Assembly: GCF_000004195.4 (NCBI RefSeq)
Contig: NC_030681.2
Location: forward strand, 89,225,681 to 89,289,680
Source: Xenopus tropicalis
Lineage: Eukaryota; Chordata; Amphibia; Anura; Pipidae
DNA: 64,000 bases
Direction: 5' to 3'
This document shows positions 24,043 through 33,699 of this stretch, piece after piece; the first letter of the stretch is position 1; each line of letters starts with the position of its first letter. The notes below the pieces were generated by a model. It was not told where the DNA came from, did not search any database, and saw only the letters and a list, made by a program, of their open reading frames with translations. The translations under genes and the position numbers were made by a program.

Positions 24043-24362
24043 AGGGCTCTGGCACATGGGGAGATTAGTCGCCCGCGACAAATCTCCTGTGTCTCAGGCG
24101 ACTAATCTCCCCGGATTGCCATCCCACCGGTGAAAATGTAAATCGCCGGTGGGATGGCATACGCGGCGGCGCAATTTCACTGAAATCGCGCAGGTTTCCT
24201 CACGAGGCAACTTGCGCGATTTCACTGAAATCGCGCCGCCGCGCATGCCATCCCACCGGCGATTTACATTTTCACCGGTGGGATGGCAATCCGGGGATAT
24301 TAGTCGCCCGCGAACAGGGAGTTTTGTCGCGGGCGACTAATCTCCCCGTGTGTCAGAGCCCT
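24043..24362. mobile_element. CpG-rich palindromic MITE (AGGGCTCTG ends)
   Basis: Starts AGGGCTCTGGCACATGGGG and ends CCCCGTGTGTCAGAGCCCT. Nearly the whole 320 bp folds back. Each arm contains CGACTAATCTCCCCGG, GCCATCCCACCGG and an inner 'ATTTCACTGAAATCGCG' block. The high CpG content against AT-rich surroundings argues for a young copy. Fragments of the same family occur at 31000-31260, 35175-35298 and 57297-57330. Confidence 0.85.
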
Positions 24363-24384
24363 AAAGGTGCATGGCAAGTCTATA

Positions 24385-24800
24385 CTTTGAGTATGCAGTG
24401 CAGTTTTGGGCTCCAGTCCTTAAGAAGGATATTAATGAGCTGGAGAGAGTGCAGAGACTGCAACTAAACTGGTAAAGGGGATGGAAGATTTAAACTATGG
24501 GGTTAGACTGTCAAGGTTGGGAATGTTTTCTTTACAAAAAAGGCGCTTGGGAGGGAACATAATTGCTCTTTACATTTACATTAGAGGGGATTATAGGCAG
24601 ATAGGGGATGTTCTTTTTTCCCATAAAAATGATCAGCGTATCAGAGGCCACCCCTATAGATTAGAGGAACAGAAATTTTATTTGAAGCAGTGTAGGTGGT
24701 TCCTTACAGTGAGGGCAGTGAGGTTGTGGACTTCCTTGCTGGGTGATGTTATGATGGCAGATTTTATTAATGTTTTTAAGAGTGACATGACTTTTTAAAC
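24385..24800 (+). pseudogene. CR1 ORF2 C-terminal fragment
   Basis: Encodes LEYAVQFWAPVLKKDINELE and, after a frame change near 24465, a 105-codon frame running MEDLNYGVRLSRLG to the C-terminal region. It matches the C-terminal region of the intact CR1 at about 28880-29300 with many substitutions. It lacks the usual 3' tail and abuts the palindromic MITE. Confidence 0.85.
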
Positions 24801-25305
24801 AAGCATAAAACCAGTGCTATCATGATCTTATGGTCTTTAGTTAGTGCACAGGGGTTTGTAACCCAAATTAATAATAAGGTACTAATAAACTTAGTTACAT
24901 TTTTCTCGAGAAAGCATCTTTGGCACATAATCCTCCTTATCCCCTCTGAAAAGGTAATTTACATAGTAATCCACTCTCAAAGAACAATCTAAGCTAAGTA
25001 TTTCAATGAAGTGTGATAACACTAAGATTATGCTCATATAAGATGGTAGAATAGGCATATGCATGTAACCCTATCCTCACCGCTTGTGGTACATTTGACA
25101 GTGTTACACTTCCCGTGTGGCGGTTACCTGATGGCACGGGACAAACCTGAATCACTCCTTAGCGGTATTGGACTGGGTACCTGGTACTTATTAGCTCAGT
25201 GCCTCCACCTAGTGGGAGTCCCCACTAGGAACAATAATAATGCGCACACAGTGCTTGATAAACAAAATAACTGTTTATCTGAAATAAAGGGGAAACTAAT
25301 ACACA
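24801..25305. other. no recognised feature
   Basis: No recognised family or gene. Contains 'cacttcccgtgtggcggtta' in a GC-richer patch. Confidence 0.35.
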
Positions 25306-25387
25306 TACCGTATTTTTCGGACCATAAGACACACTTTTTTTCCCCCAGAAGTGGGGGGAAAAAGTCCCTGCGTCTTATGGTCCGAAT

Positions 25388-25612
25388 ATACTTTAAAAAA
25401 ATGTTTTTACTTGCCCGTGTGGTCTCCGTGCAGGGCCCTCCTCTATTCACCGGCGCTTAGCTGTGGCGCTGTGCGCATGCACAATGACGCGCATGCGTAT
25501 GGGCATGCGCGTCATTGTGCATGCGCACAGCGCCACAGCTAAGCGCCGGTGAATAGAGGAGGGCCCTGCACGGAGACCACACGGGCAAGTAAAAACATTT
25601 TCTTAAAGTATA
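25388..25612. repeat. long inverted repeat inside the TIR element
   Basis: Arms 25388-25496 and 25503-25612, about 109 bp each, around a 6-base centre (GTATGG). Near-perfect over the GC-rich inner 90 bp (GCGCATGC, GCGCCACAGC, GGGCCCTGCACGG). The same peptide can be read from both strands, which is a result of the palindrome and not evidence of coding. Confidence 0.9.
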
Positions 25613-25627
25613 TCTGTAGGCTATATG

Positions 25628-25737
25628 CTGGTACAGATGGGGGCAATATGTTGGGTGCTGCTGGTACAGGTGGGGGGCAATATGTTGGGTGCTGCTGGTA
25701 CAGGTGGGGGGCAATATGTTGGGTGCTGCTGGTACAG
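25628..25737. repeat. 33-34-bp minisatellite, 3.3 units
   Basis: Units starting CTGGTACAG at 25628, 25661, 25695 and 25729, each with GGGCAATATGTTGGGTGCTG. Confidence 0.9.
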
Positions 25738-25867
25738 GTTCGCTTTTAATGCACATAAAATATTTTAGGACAGTATTTGTTTCAGAATCTTTTTTTCTTC
25801 ATTTCCCTTCTCTAAAAACTGGTGCGTCTTATGGTCCGGTGCGTCTTATGGTCCGAAAAATACGGTA

Positions 25868-26370
25868 ACACTCCTAACAAAGTGGCAATAAGGACCTTAC
25901 TAACTACCTCTGTCAGCGCAAGCTCAGTCCAAAGAAAACAGTCTATATACTGTAAATCTTCGAGTGCTCCTTTATTACTGTCACTTTAATTATACTCACT
26001 CCAGAAATCTCTTTGGATGCTTCACCCAGAACCTTTCCAGCACTTACAGACCTGTAGTGTGACTACTAGCCCCTTTAGGTATTCAGATGCAGGTAATTGT
26101 TCCGCCAGTTAGGACTCCTCACAGGATCTCTGTCTCTCCAGGTACAGGAACACAAGCAGGAGGGGGGTAAGTGCAGGGACCCAGCACTACCTCCCTACAT
26201 GCACATGGTACCTATATGTAGTTAGCAAATTTAAAGTGAATACTCTACTTTTAATGCCATTAGTGTTTTGTCAAGCATCACGATGTGTAAACAGGATATG
26301 GGTTAGATACACACCCTGCAGAGCTTAATAAGTTATCACTGGTTGGTTTAAAAATAAAAGCTTTTCCTAA
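25868..26370. other. no recognised feature
   Basis: Sequence upstream of the intact CR1. No CR1 ORF1 (nucleic-acid-binding/esterase-like protein) is seen here, so the element appears to lack its 5' part. Confidence 0.45.
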
Positions 26371-26421
26371 AGAGTCTCTGTAGACGGGGTAGGGGGACTA
26401 GCAAAGGGTTGTGGGGGAGGA

Positions 26422-29346
26422 GTGAGGGGGGCATATAGTTTATCAGATAAGGAGCTTCCGTTACAAGGAAAGCAGTCTCATAATTGCCTTAGCTCTAATT
26501 CTCCCTTAGCTAATGTAAACATCAGAGGGAGAAGTAATCATCTCCGCTGCATGCTGGCTAATGCACGTAGCTTGTCGGGTAAATTAGGGGAGCTGCAAGC
26601 TATTGCATGTATTGAAAATTATGATTTAATAGGTATCACTGAGACCTGGTGGGATGATAAATGCGACTGGGCTGCGAATTTAAATGGTTATACACTTTTT
26701 AGGAGGGACAGAGAGATTAAAAAGGGTGGAGGGGTTTGTCTTTACGTAAAGTCAGACTTAAAGCCATGTAATAAAGACATTACCAATGAAAACGTTGAAT
26801 CTCTTTGGGTAGAAATTTCAGTAGGGCTGAAGGTCACAAAGAAAATGATCATTGGTGTATGCTATAAACCACCCCGTATAGATGAGGGGGATGAGACCCA
26901 GCTATTGTTGCAAATGGAGGAGGCTTCAAAACTGGGTCAAGTTGTTGTTATGGGGGACTTTAATTATCCGGACATTGACTGGAGTAATGGGGTGGCTAAG
27001 TCAGAAAAAGCTAGTAGGTTTGTAAATATGCTAAATGACAACTTTTTATTTCAGGCGGTTCAAGAACCTACTAGGAATGACGCTATTTTGGACCTGGTGA
27101 TTTCTAATAATAATGAACTCATCTCTAACATTTGTGTGGGTGAGCATTTGGGGAACAGTGATCACAACATGGTCTCCTTTGAGATAATGCTGCAGAGACA
27201 GCGCTATAAGGGAGTAACTAATACGCTTAATTTTAGATGTGCAGACTTTGCCAGTATAAGGGCATCTCTGCAATGTGTCAACTGGGAAAGGCTTTTCATG
27301 GGGTTAGACACAGAAGGAAAATGGAACATCTTTAAAACATTGCTTTGTAGGTATACACAACAGTATATTCCCCTTGTAAGCAAGGAGAGGCATCGCAAAG
27401 CAAAACCTTTATGGCTGAATAAAAGTGTTATTGTAGAGGTTGGTAAGAAAAAACGTGCTTTTAGGGCATTCAAGTTAGCTGGGACAGCGGAAACTTTCAT
27501 CAGGTACAAGGAAGCAAATAAAGCATGCAAAAAAGCTATCAGGCAAGCTAAAATAGAAATGGAAAGGGATATTGCTGCTAGGAGTAAAAAGAATCCTAAA
27601 TTATTTTTTAATTATGTGAATAGTAAAAAAATGAAGCAAGAAGGGGTGGGAACTTTATTATCACGGGGGGGTAAGTTGGTTGATGAGAACGGGGAAAAAG
27701 CTGAAATTTTGAACTCTTATTTTTCATCTGTCTATACATCTGAGGAACCAGCTAATGAAGGCTTCCCTTGTAATATGCCCAGTTCTAGTAATTTAGCTAC
27801 TGGCGCATGGGTCACTCGGGAGGAAATTCAAAAGAGACTTGAACATGTAAAGGTAAACAAAGGTCCAGGGCCGGATGGGATTCATCCCAGGGTATTATAT
27901 GAGCTGAGCGCTGTGATTGCCAAACCTCTTCACATAATTTTTCAGGATTCATTGAGGTCTGGCATGGTGCCAAGAGACTGGCGGATTGCTAATGTGGTGC
28001 CGTTATTTAAAAAGGGATCCCGTTCTCAGCCTGAAAACTATAGGCCTGTTAGTCTGACATCAGTAGTAGGAAAACTTTTGGAAGGGGTAATAAGGGATAG
28101 GGTACTTGAATACATTGCAGTTCACAATACTATTAGTTTGTGCCAGCATGGTTTTATGCGTAACAGATCTTGCCAGACTAATTTAGTCGCCTTTTATGAG
28201 GAGGTGAGCAGGAACCTTGATGCTGGAATGGCAGTTGATGTCATCTACTTGGACTTTGCTAAAGCGTTTGATACAGTACCTCACAGAAGGTTAATGATCA
28301 AATTAAGGAATATTGGCCTAGAACATAATATTTGTAATTGGATAGAGAACTGGCTGAAGGATAGAGTACAAAGAATGGTTGTAAATGGAACATTTTCTAA
28401 TTGGACCAGTGTGGTTAGTGGAGTACCGCAGGGGTCAGTCCTTGGGCCTTTGCTTTTTAACTTGTTTATTAATGACCTGGAGGTGGGCATAGACAGTACT
28501 GTTTCTATTTTTGCTGATGACACTAAATTGTGCAAAACTATAAGTTCCATGCAGGATGCTGCTGCTTTGCAGAGCGATTTGACAAAATTAGATAACTGGG
28601 CAGCAAACTGGAAAATGAGGTTCAATGTTGATAAGTGCAAAGTTATGCACTTTGGTAGAAATAATATAAACGCAAACTATCTACTGAATGGTAGTGTGTT
28701 GGGGGTTTCCTTAATGGAGAAGGATCTAGGGGTTTTTGTTGATAACAAGTTGTCTAATTCCAGGCAGTGTCATTCTGTGGCTACTAAAGCAAATAAAGTG
28801 CTGTCTTGTATAAAAAAGGGCATTGACTCAAGGGATGAGAACATAATTTTGCCCCTTTATAGGTCCCTGGTAAGGCCTCACCTTGAGTATGCAGTGCAGT
28901 TTTGGGCTCCAGTCCTTAAGAAGGATATTAATGAGCTGGAGAAAGTGCAAAGACGTGCAACTAAACTGGTTAAGGGGATGGAAGATTTAAGCTATGAGGT
29001 TAGACTGTCGAGGTTGGGGTTGTTTTCTCTGGAAAAGAGGCGCTTGCGAGGGGACATGATTACTCTGTACAAGTACATTAGAGGGGATTATAGGCAGTTG
29101 GGGGATGTTCTTTTTTCCCATAAAAACAATCAGAGCACCAGAGGTCACCCCTTTAGATTAGAGGAAAGGAGCTTCCATTTGAAGCAGCGTAGGTGGTTTT
29201 TCACGGTGAGGGCAGTGAGGTTATGGAATGCCCTTCCTAGAGATGTGGTAATGGCAGATTCTGTTAATGCCTTTAAGAGGGGCCTGGATGAGTTCTTGAT
29301 CAATCAGAATATCCAGGGCTATTGTGATACTAATATCTACAGTTAG
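26422..29346 (+). CDS. CR1 LINE ORF2 protein: AP-type endonuclease plus reverse transcriptase
   Basis: A 974-codon frame with no stop or frameshift. Counting from the GTG at 26422, residues about 40-255 are an apurinic-type endonuclease: NARS at 47-50, TETWW at 73-77 (E74), GDFN at 178-181, SDHN at 246-249. Residues about 475-780 are the reverse transcriptase: GPGPDG at 481-486, LDFAKAFD at 610-617, GVPQGSVLGP at 667-676, FADD at 697-700 (catalytic aspartates 699 and 700). The C-terminal part has LEYAVQFWAP and LSRLGLFSLEKRRLRGDM, typical of CR1. It nicks target DNA and copies its own RNA there. The first ATG in frame is at 26551, very close to the endonuclease start. GTG is not a usual eukaryotic start, so the true N-terminus is unsure. 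The length fits CR1 ORF2. All key residues are present, but activity is inference. Confidence 0.93.
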   Translation: MRGAYSLSDKELPLQGKQSHNCLSSNSPLANVNIRGRSNHLRCMLANARSLSGKLGELQAIACIENYDLIGITETWWDDKCDWAANLNGYTLFRRDREIKKGGGVCLYVKSDLKPCNKDITNENVESLWVEISVGLKVTKKMIIGVCYKPPRIDEGDETQLLLQMEEASKLGQVVVMGDFNYPDIDWSNGVAKSEKASRFVNMLNDNFLFQAVQEPTRNDAILDLVISNNNELISNICVGEHLGNSDHNMVSFEIMLQRQRYKGVTNTLNFRCADFASIRASLQCVNWERLFMGLDTEGKWNIFKTLLCRYTQQYIPLVSKERHRKAKPLWLNKSVIVEVGKKKRAFRAFKLAGTAETFIRYKEANKACKKAIRQAKIEMERDIAARSKKNPKLFFNYVNSKKMKQEGVGTLLSRGGKLVDENGEKAEILNSYFSSVYTSEEPANEGFPCNMPSSSNLATGAWVTREEIQKRLEHVKVNKGPGPDGIHPRVLYELSAVIAKPLHIIFQDSLRSGMVPRDWRIANVVPLFKKGSRSQPENYRPVSLTSVVGKLLEGVIRDRVLEYIAVHNTISLCQHGFMRNRSCQTNLVAFYEEVSRNLDAGMAVDVIYLDFAKAFDTVPHRRLMIKLRNIGLEHNICNWIENWLKDRVQRMVVNGTFSNWTSVVSGVPQGSVLGPLLFNLFINDLEVGIDSTVSIFADDTKLCKTISSMQDAAALQSDLTKLDNWAANWKMRFNVDKCKVMHFGRNNINANYLLNGSVLGVSLMEKDLGVFVDNKLSNSRQCHSVATKANKVLSCIKKGIDSRDENIILPLYRSLVRPHLEYAVQFWAPVLKKDINELEKVQRRATKLVKGMEDLSYEVRLSRLGLFSLEKRRLRGDMITLYKYIRGDYRQLGDVLFSHKNNQSTRGHPFRLEERSFHLKQRRWFFTVRAVRLWNALPRDVVMADSVNAFKRGLDEFLINQNIQGYCDTNIYS

Positions 29347-29465
29347 TACTAGTGGTTGTATTTATAGTTTATGTATGTGAGTGTATAGATTGGTAGGTGT
29401 GGGTTGTGTGTGCTGGGTTTACTTGGATGGGTTGAACTTGATGGACACTGGTCTTTTTTCAACCC
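29347..29465 (+). other. CR1 3' UTR
   Basis: Conserved with the 3' UTRs of the copies at 20430-20730 and 35331-35450: 'gggttgaacttgatggacac' and 'ttttttcaaccctatg' just before the octamer tail. This is the region the CR1 reverse transcriptase is expected to recognise. Confidence 0.75.
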
Positions 29466-29495
29466 TATGTAACTATGTAACTATGTAACTATGTT

Positions 29496-29784
29496 AAATG
29501 AAGAGAGGTAAATCCAATTATAGGCCAGTGCTGCAGTAGTTGATATAGATTAAGGAATTTTATACATGAAATTTGCATCATGTTGTATTCATGCTTTGGT
29601 GGCATAGTGCCCAGGCTTATATGCGAAAGATCACTTAAAAATGCCGAATTTGTGCAGATAAACCTAAAAAAAAGTATTAGAGGGGCTCTAGAGATAGCTG
29701 ATGAAGATCCAAATGACAATCTGGATGACAACCTAGGATGGAATGCATTTTCCTAAACAGTTCTGCAGCTTTTAGCTCACCATT
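29496..29784. other. no recognised feature
   Basis: AT-rich DNA, nothing recognised. Confidence 0.4.
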
Positions 29785-29860
29785 AGTGATGAGCGAATCT
29801 GTCCCGTTTTGCTTTGCCGAAAAAAACGTGATATTTCTGCACCCTTCCCTGGACCCAAAA
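29785..29860 (+). mobile_element. hAT-type MITE, left fragment
   Basis: TAGTGATGAGCGAATCTGTC and 'ccgttttgctttgcc' match the left end of the family; the rest is missing. Confidence 0.6.
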
Positions 29861-30338
29861 CTTGTGGCTATTCACAAAACAAGCTTTGTGTACTGTTTTT
29901 TAGAACCACTTGCAGCAGTGTGTTCAAGTTCTGAAAACCAGTGAGATCCCTAACCCCTCTGCCATTTTTTACCCAACCATACCGTGGACAAGCTTCTCTG
30001 AATCATTCTTCAAACTGTAGATAAACATAATTATTAGAATAAGCAATTAATGTGTTTGCTCATTATGAAACATTGGCAACATAAGTAAATATCATGAAAA
30101 AATAGATCACAATTCTGTTTAACATCAGTTTAAAGGCAAAATAAGAAAAGCATTAGAATGCATAGTTAAAAATTATACTAACCTAAGATACATCTCGTGG
30201 TTTGAAACACAAAGTGACATTCATCATAATGATTTCCCTATAAATCAATAGTAATATGATGGTGCCGTTTAATTTTTTTTATAGGGTAGCTGCAAAGTTC
30301 TGAGCCACAAAAACGACAAAACAAGAAAGCAAGCTCTT
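29861..30338. other. no recognised feature
   Basis: Unassigned AT-rich DNA. Confidence 0.4.
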
Positions 30339-30378
30339 AGGGCAAGCGCACACAGTACTTATACTTATATCTGCTTGT

Positions 30379-30516
30379 CTACAGTAACTGCCTGAGTGCG
30401 GGCACACAGAGTGGAGCGGGCGAGAGGTCCATCTGAAAAATATCTGCTTTCGAGTTTTTCAGGCCAACCTCCGGTCTGCTCCACTCTGTGTGCCCGCACT
30501 CAGGCAGTTACTGTAG
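30379..30516. mobile_element. fold-back MITE with perfect 39-bp arms
   Basis: Arms 30379-30417 and 30478-30516 are exact reverse complements (ends CTACAGTAACTGCC / GGCAGTTACTGTAG), 60 bp apart. The element may begin further left, near 'gggcaagcgcacacag' at 30340. No coding content. Confidence 0.7.
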
Positions 30517-30564
30517 TTTTTAGTGCAGACACAAGATTTGGTGGATCCACTTCTCTAAGCCTAA

Positions 30565-30860
30565 AGCTGGCCATACACGTGGCGATCTGACGATGTTTCG
30601 TACGACCATCGGTCGCACGAAACATCGTAAGATCCGCCACACACCATTCAGGGCTGAATAGGCAGGTAAGGAGGTAGAAACAATAGGATTTCTACTTCCT
30701 TCTGCCGATTCAGCTCTGAAGGGAGAATTTTGGTCAGGCGCCTTCTATGGCTTCTATAGCTTCCTGCGATATCGGTCGACTCGCCGACATGCCATACATG
30801 CACCGATTATCATACGAAACGAGGTTTCGTACGATAATATCGGTGCGTGTATGGCCACCT
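30565..30860. mobile_element. MITE with AGCTGGCCATACACG ends
   Basis: Left AGCTGGCCATACACG, right CGTGTATGGCCACCT, with TAA on both sides (30562-30564, 30861-30863). A 3-bp TWA target duplication is typical of PIF/Harbinger, so that superfamily is possible. The interior has two further short palindromes (GATGTTTCGTACGACC; 'cgaaacgaggtttcg'). Confidence 0.7.
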
Positions 30861-30999
30861 TAAGGGAGAAATGCAGGGCTGAGAGAAGTGGATATATAGT
30901 ATGTACCATGTGCCTTTGCTCTTATGCCTATCTGAGACAAATCTACAGTTTATTTCCCTCTGTACAGTATATATGTGCCCTACTAAAGCTAATGTCCCA

Positions 31000-31260
31000 C
31001 AGAGAGATTTAGCCGCCCGCAAGAGATCTCTGCTGCCACGGGCGACTAATCTTACCGAAATGCCTTTCCATCAGCAACAAAGGGAATCGCTGGTGGAAAG
31101 GCCTACGGATTGCTTCAATTTGCCAAAGTCATGTGAAGTTTCCTCTTGCAGGCAACTTTTCATTGTGAGTAATTTTCATTCTATAAGATGAAAATCCGGT
31201 GGAAAGGCATTTCTGAAAGATTGTAGCAAGGTCTATCACGGCCGACTAAAACTCTCCATG
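31000..31260. mobile_element. diverged relative of the AGGGCTCTG palindromic MITE
   Basis: Contains 'gggcgactaatcttacc', 'gaaatgcctttccatc' and, in inverse, 'ggtggaaaggcatttc', matching the layout of 24043-24362 with many changes. Confidence 0.5.
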
Positions 31261-31332
31261 GAACATGGAGGCATAGGATACAACCTGAAGAACATCCTGA
31301 ACAGCAGTTAGAAGACTATTTTACTCAGTGTC

Positions 31333-31774
31333 TTAAAGGGGATCTAAACCCAACAAAATACTCAGTGTGCTTCTTTGAGCACTTTTGCAATTTAAATTTG
31401 TTTTCTATTTTTAGTAACTTTAGAGGTTTTAGCATTATAAGACTGCTATTAGCAGGCGTTTAGCTCAATTGCAAGTCAGCAACCCAAGGCTTAACTGAAT
31501 CCAGGAAGTGCATAGTCAGGTAGGGGGTTATGTAATAAAAAGCACTAAGTTTGCGCAGGAGCAGTAACCAATAGCAACCAATCAACAGTAGTCAACAGAG
31601 TCGCTGACACACTTTGCCTTCAGAAAGCAGCTGTGCTGAAGCCTGCCTAGCAATATAAAACTGTCAAAAACAGTGCTTAAACCTCAGAAACCACTTAAAA
31701 TAGAAAATGTAACTTAGAAAAATGTTCAGAGTAGTCTAAATAAGTTTAAACCAGTTCATGTAGATTCCCTTTTA
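31333..31774 (+). mobile_element. T2-type MITE, AAAGGGGATCTAAACCC subfamily
   Basis: TTAAAGGGGATCTAAACCC on the left and GTAGATTCCCTTTTA on the right, about 440 bp. TTAA is intact on the left and changed to TTTA on the right. Confidence 0.65.
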
Positions 31775-31837
31775 CCAATATAGCTCTTAGAAAGAGAGAG
31801 CTACTTCAAGTACATACCCCTTTTACTCACAGGTAAG

Positions 31838-32162
31838 TAGTGATGAGCAAATCTGTCCCGCGAAACAGCAAGAAAATTAGCGAAACATTCACAAAACGCA
31901 TTTGTCACGTGATTTTTTTTTGTTGTCAGTGTCTTTTTTGTCACCTGCTGCTTTTTTTTTTGTCGCCCACGCTTTTTTTGATGCGACCGCACCTCTTTTT
32001 TACGCAAGCACGCCCAATTTGACGTGCAACGAAAAAAAAAATCCGTGCAACAAATTTTTCTGTGGTGAATTTTCATGGAAGTTTTGAGAAACAATTCGCC
32101 AATGGCGAAATGCGGAAATTCGCTGCAAATCCATGGCTGCCAAAAAAATTCGCTTATCACTA
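31838..32162 (+). mobile_element. hAT-type MITE with perfect 8-bp target duplication
   Basis: TAGTGATGAGCAAATCTGTC to ATTCGCTTATCACTA, 325 bp, flanked by CAGGTAAG at 31830-31837 and 32163-32170. The exact 8-bp duplication supports hAT for the whole TAGTGATGAGC family in this window. Non-coding. Confidence 0.9.
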
Positions 32163-32170
32163 CAGGTAAG

Positions 32171-32749
32171 GACTTATCAGTTTAAACACCTGAACTGACT
32201 TTACTTATAGCCTTAGTAGACAAAGAACTAATTTTACTGGAAACCTGTTCTGCATCATTGAGCATTTTTGAAGAATGAGTATTTTTCTACTTTCCGTGCA
32301 ACATCAGACATACACCTCTCCATATTACTGTGCTGAAAGTGGAATTCACTTATTTCATAAGCCTATAATTTTGGTGGAATTTTGTCTACAAGTGCAATGC
32401 ACAAAGTGCAATTTTGAACACAATCGCCATTGTTTTTTCCCAATATTTAGACACAATTACAAGGTACATCTAATGTAAATTTTGTTACTTTGCATGAGAG
32501 TAACGTCCGTGCTGTATTTTTTAGGTGCAAGTGTGCTGCATCTATTGACTTTGGCTGCAAAAGGAACTGGCCACTAGGTAATGGTGTCAAGGGGTCTTCT
32601 TTGTCAGTAGGTGCAGCAGTGTTGAATTCAATTTCCTTTCATGGTTCATATTTTTTGCCCAACATTATGATAAACTATCTGTTGGTTAATTACTCATACT
32701 GGGGTAACAGTTTTTCCTTTAACAAATGGAGAGAGACAACTTAGTGCTA
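32171..32749. other. no recognised feature
   Basis: Unassigned; frames of 67 and 84 codons are not recognised. Confidence 0.35.
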
Positions 32750-32837
32750 AGGGGCAGATTTATAATTGCTTGAGCCTTCGGGCTCAAGCAATTATTTACT
32801 GAAACCACGCATACTGAAGGCTCATAAATCTGCCCAA
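32750..32837. mobile_element. short MITE with a UUCG-capped hairpin
   Basis: Ends 'aaggggcagatttata' and 'cataaatctgcccaaa'. At 32763-32794 a perfect 14-bp stem is closed by TTCG (TAATTGCTTGAGCC-TTCG-GGCTCAAGCAATTA), which as RNA would be an unusually stable C(UUCG)G tetraloop hairpin. Confidence 0.6.
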
Positions 32838-33228
32838 AAGAGAATATTGAAATTTGCATTGTGGGCATATGATATATACCTATTTAATTTTCACTTTCTG
32901 TTAAATCATACTTTTGTGGCTCACAAATCTAAGACTATACAGCATACAATATGAATATTCTTGTCTACATGATTTACATAGATTTTATATCTCTGAAATT
33001 TTGATTTTCTTTATGAACCTAAACTAGGGTAAACAAAATATATTCAGTTATATATATATTCTGTTGATTGTTTTTGAAAAGCCTGAAGGGTTTTGGGCCC
33101 ATCCATCAATAAAGTTGCACCCTAACTGATATCCCCACTTGTATAACATTCACAGTGACCTACCAGTGGGTTGAGTGGCTGAGTACCCAGTCTATTAAAT
33201 ATTACAGTAATAAAAATGAACCACCATA

Positions 33229-33690
33229 TTAAAGGGATACTGTCATGATTTTTATGGTATTCTTTTTATTTCTACCAGTTTAACAGTCTACCATTTAAAA
33301 TGTTATTCTTGAAACAACAAAAGTATTTTTTTGCTGTAATATTGGTGTGTAGGCAGCCATCTCAGTGCATTGTGCCTGAGTCTGAGCTTTCAGAAGGAGC
33401 CAGCACTACACATCAGAACTGCTTTCAGGTAACCAATTGCTTCTCCTGCTGTAACTGGAGTAGTCCAAAGCTGGACTTAGATTTTCTAGTATTGATATTT
33501 TGATATCTACTGGGAGCTGCTATCTTGCTGCCTTCCCATTGTTCTGCTGATCGGCTGCTGGGGGGGAAAGGGAGGGGGGTGATATCACTCCAACTTGCAG
33601 CTCAGCAGTAAAGTGTGACTGAAGTTTATCAGAGCACAAGTCACATGGCTGTATGGCCCCATGTGAAATTTCAAAATTAAATATAAAAAA
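33229..33690 (+). mobile_element. T2-type MITE, AAAGGGATACTGTCATG subfamily, right end missing
   Basis: TTAAAGGGATACTGTCATG start fits TTAAAGGRR. No complementary end is found, so the right limit is approximate. Confidence 0.55.
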
Positions 33691-33699
33691 AAAACTATT

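Larger units (their letters stand above)
25308..25865. mobile_element. composite TIR element, CCGTATTTTTCGG ends
   Basis: Begins CCGTATTTTTCGGACCATAA and ends GGTCCGAAAAATACGG, flanked by TA on both sides (25306-25307, 25866-25867), consistent with a TA target duplication. Inside lie a long palindrome (25388-25612) and a 33-34-bp minisatellite (25628-25737). The right end repeats 'ggtgcgtcttatggtcc' twice. No transposase frame; the superfamily is left open. Confidence 0.8.
26371..29495 (+). mobile_element. CR1-type LINE, long copy with intact ORF2
   Basis: The coding frame is open from 26371 to 29346. It is followed by a 3' UTR of about 120 bp and a tail of ATGTAACT repeats (about 29466-29495), the 8-bp tail type of the CR1/L2 group. 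The left boundary is uncertain. There is no poly-A tail and I saw no target duplication, as is usual for CR1. Three other CR1 fragments in the window (20400, 35299, 57526) share this tail or its degraded form; the one at 24385 ends before it. Confidence 0.9.

Noticed and set aside
25457..25756. 99-codon minus-strand frame and matching plus-strand frames
   Set aside because: Identical peptides on both strands result from the palindrome, and the proline-rich part from the minisatellite.
26422..29346. Treating the 974-codon frame as a host gene
   Set aside because: The endonuclease-RT motif set, the octamer tail and several decayed copies in the same window show that it is a CR1 LINE.
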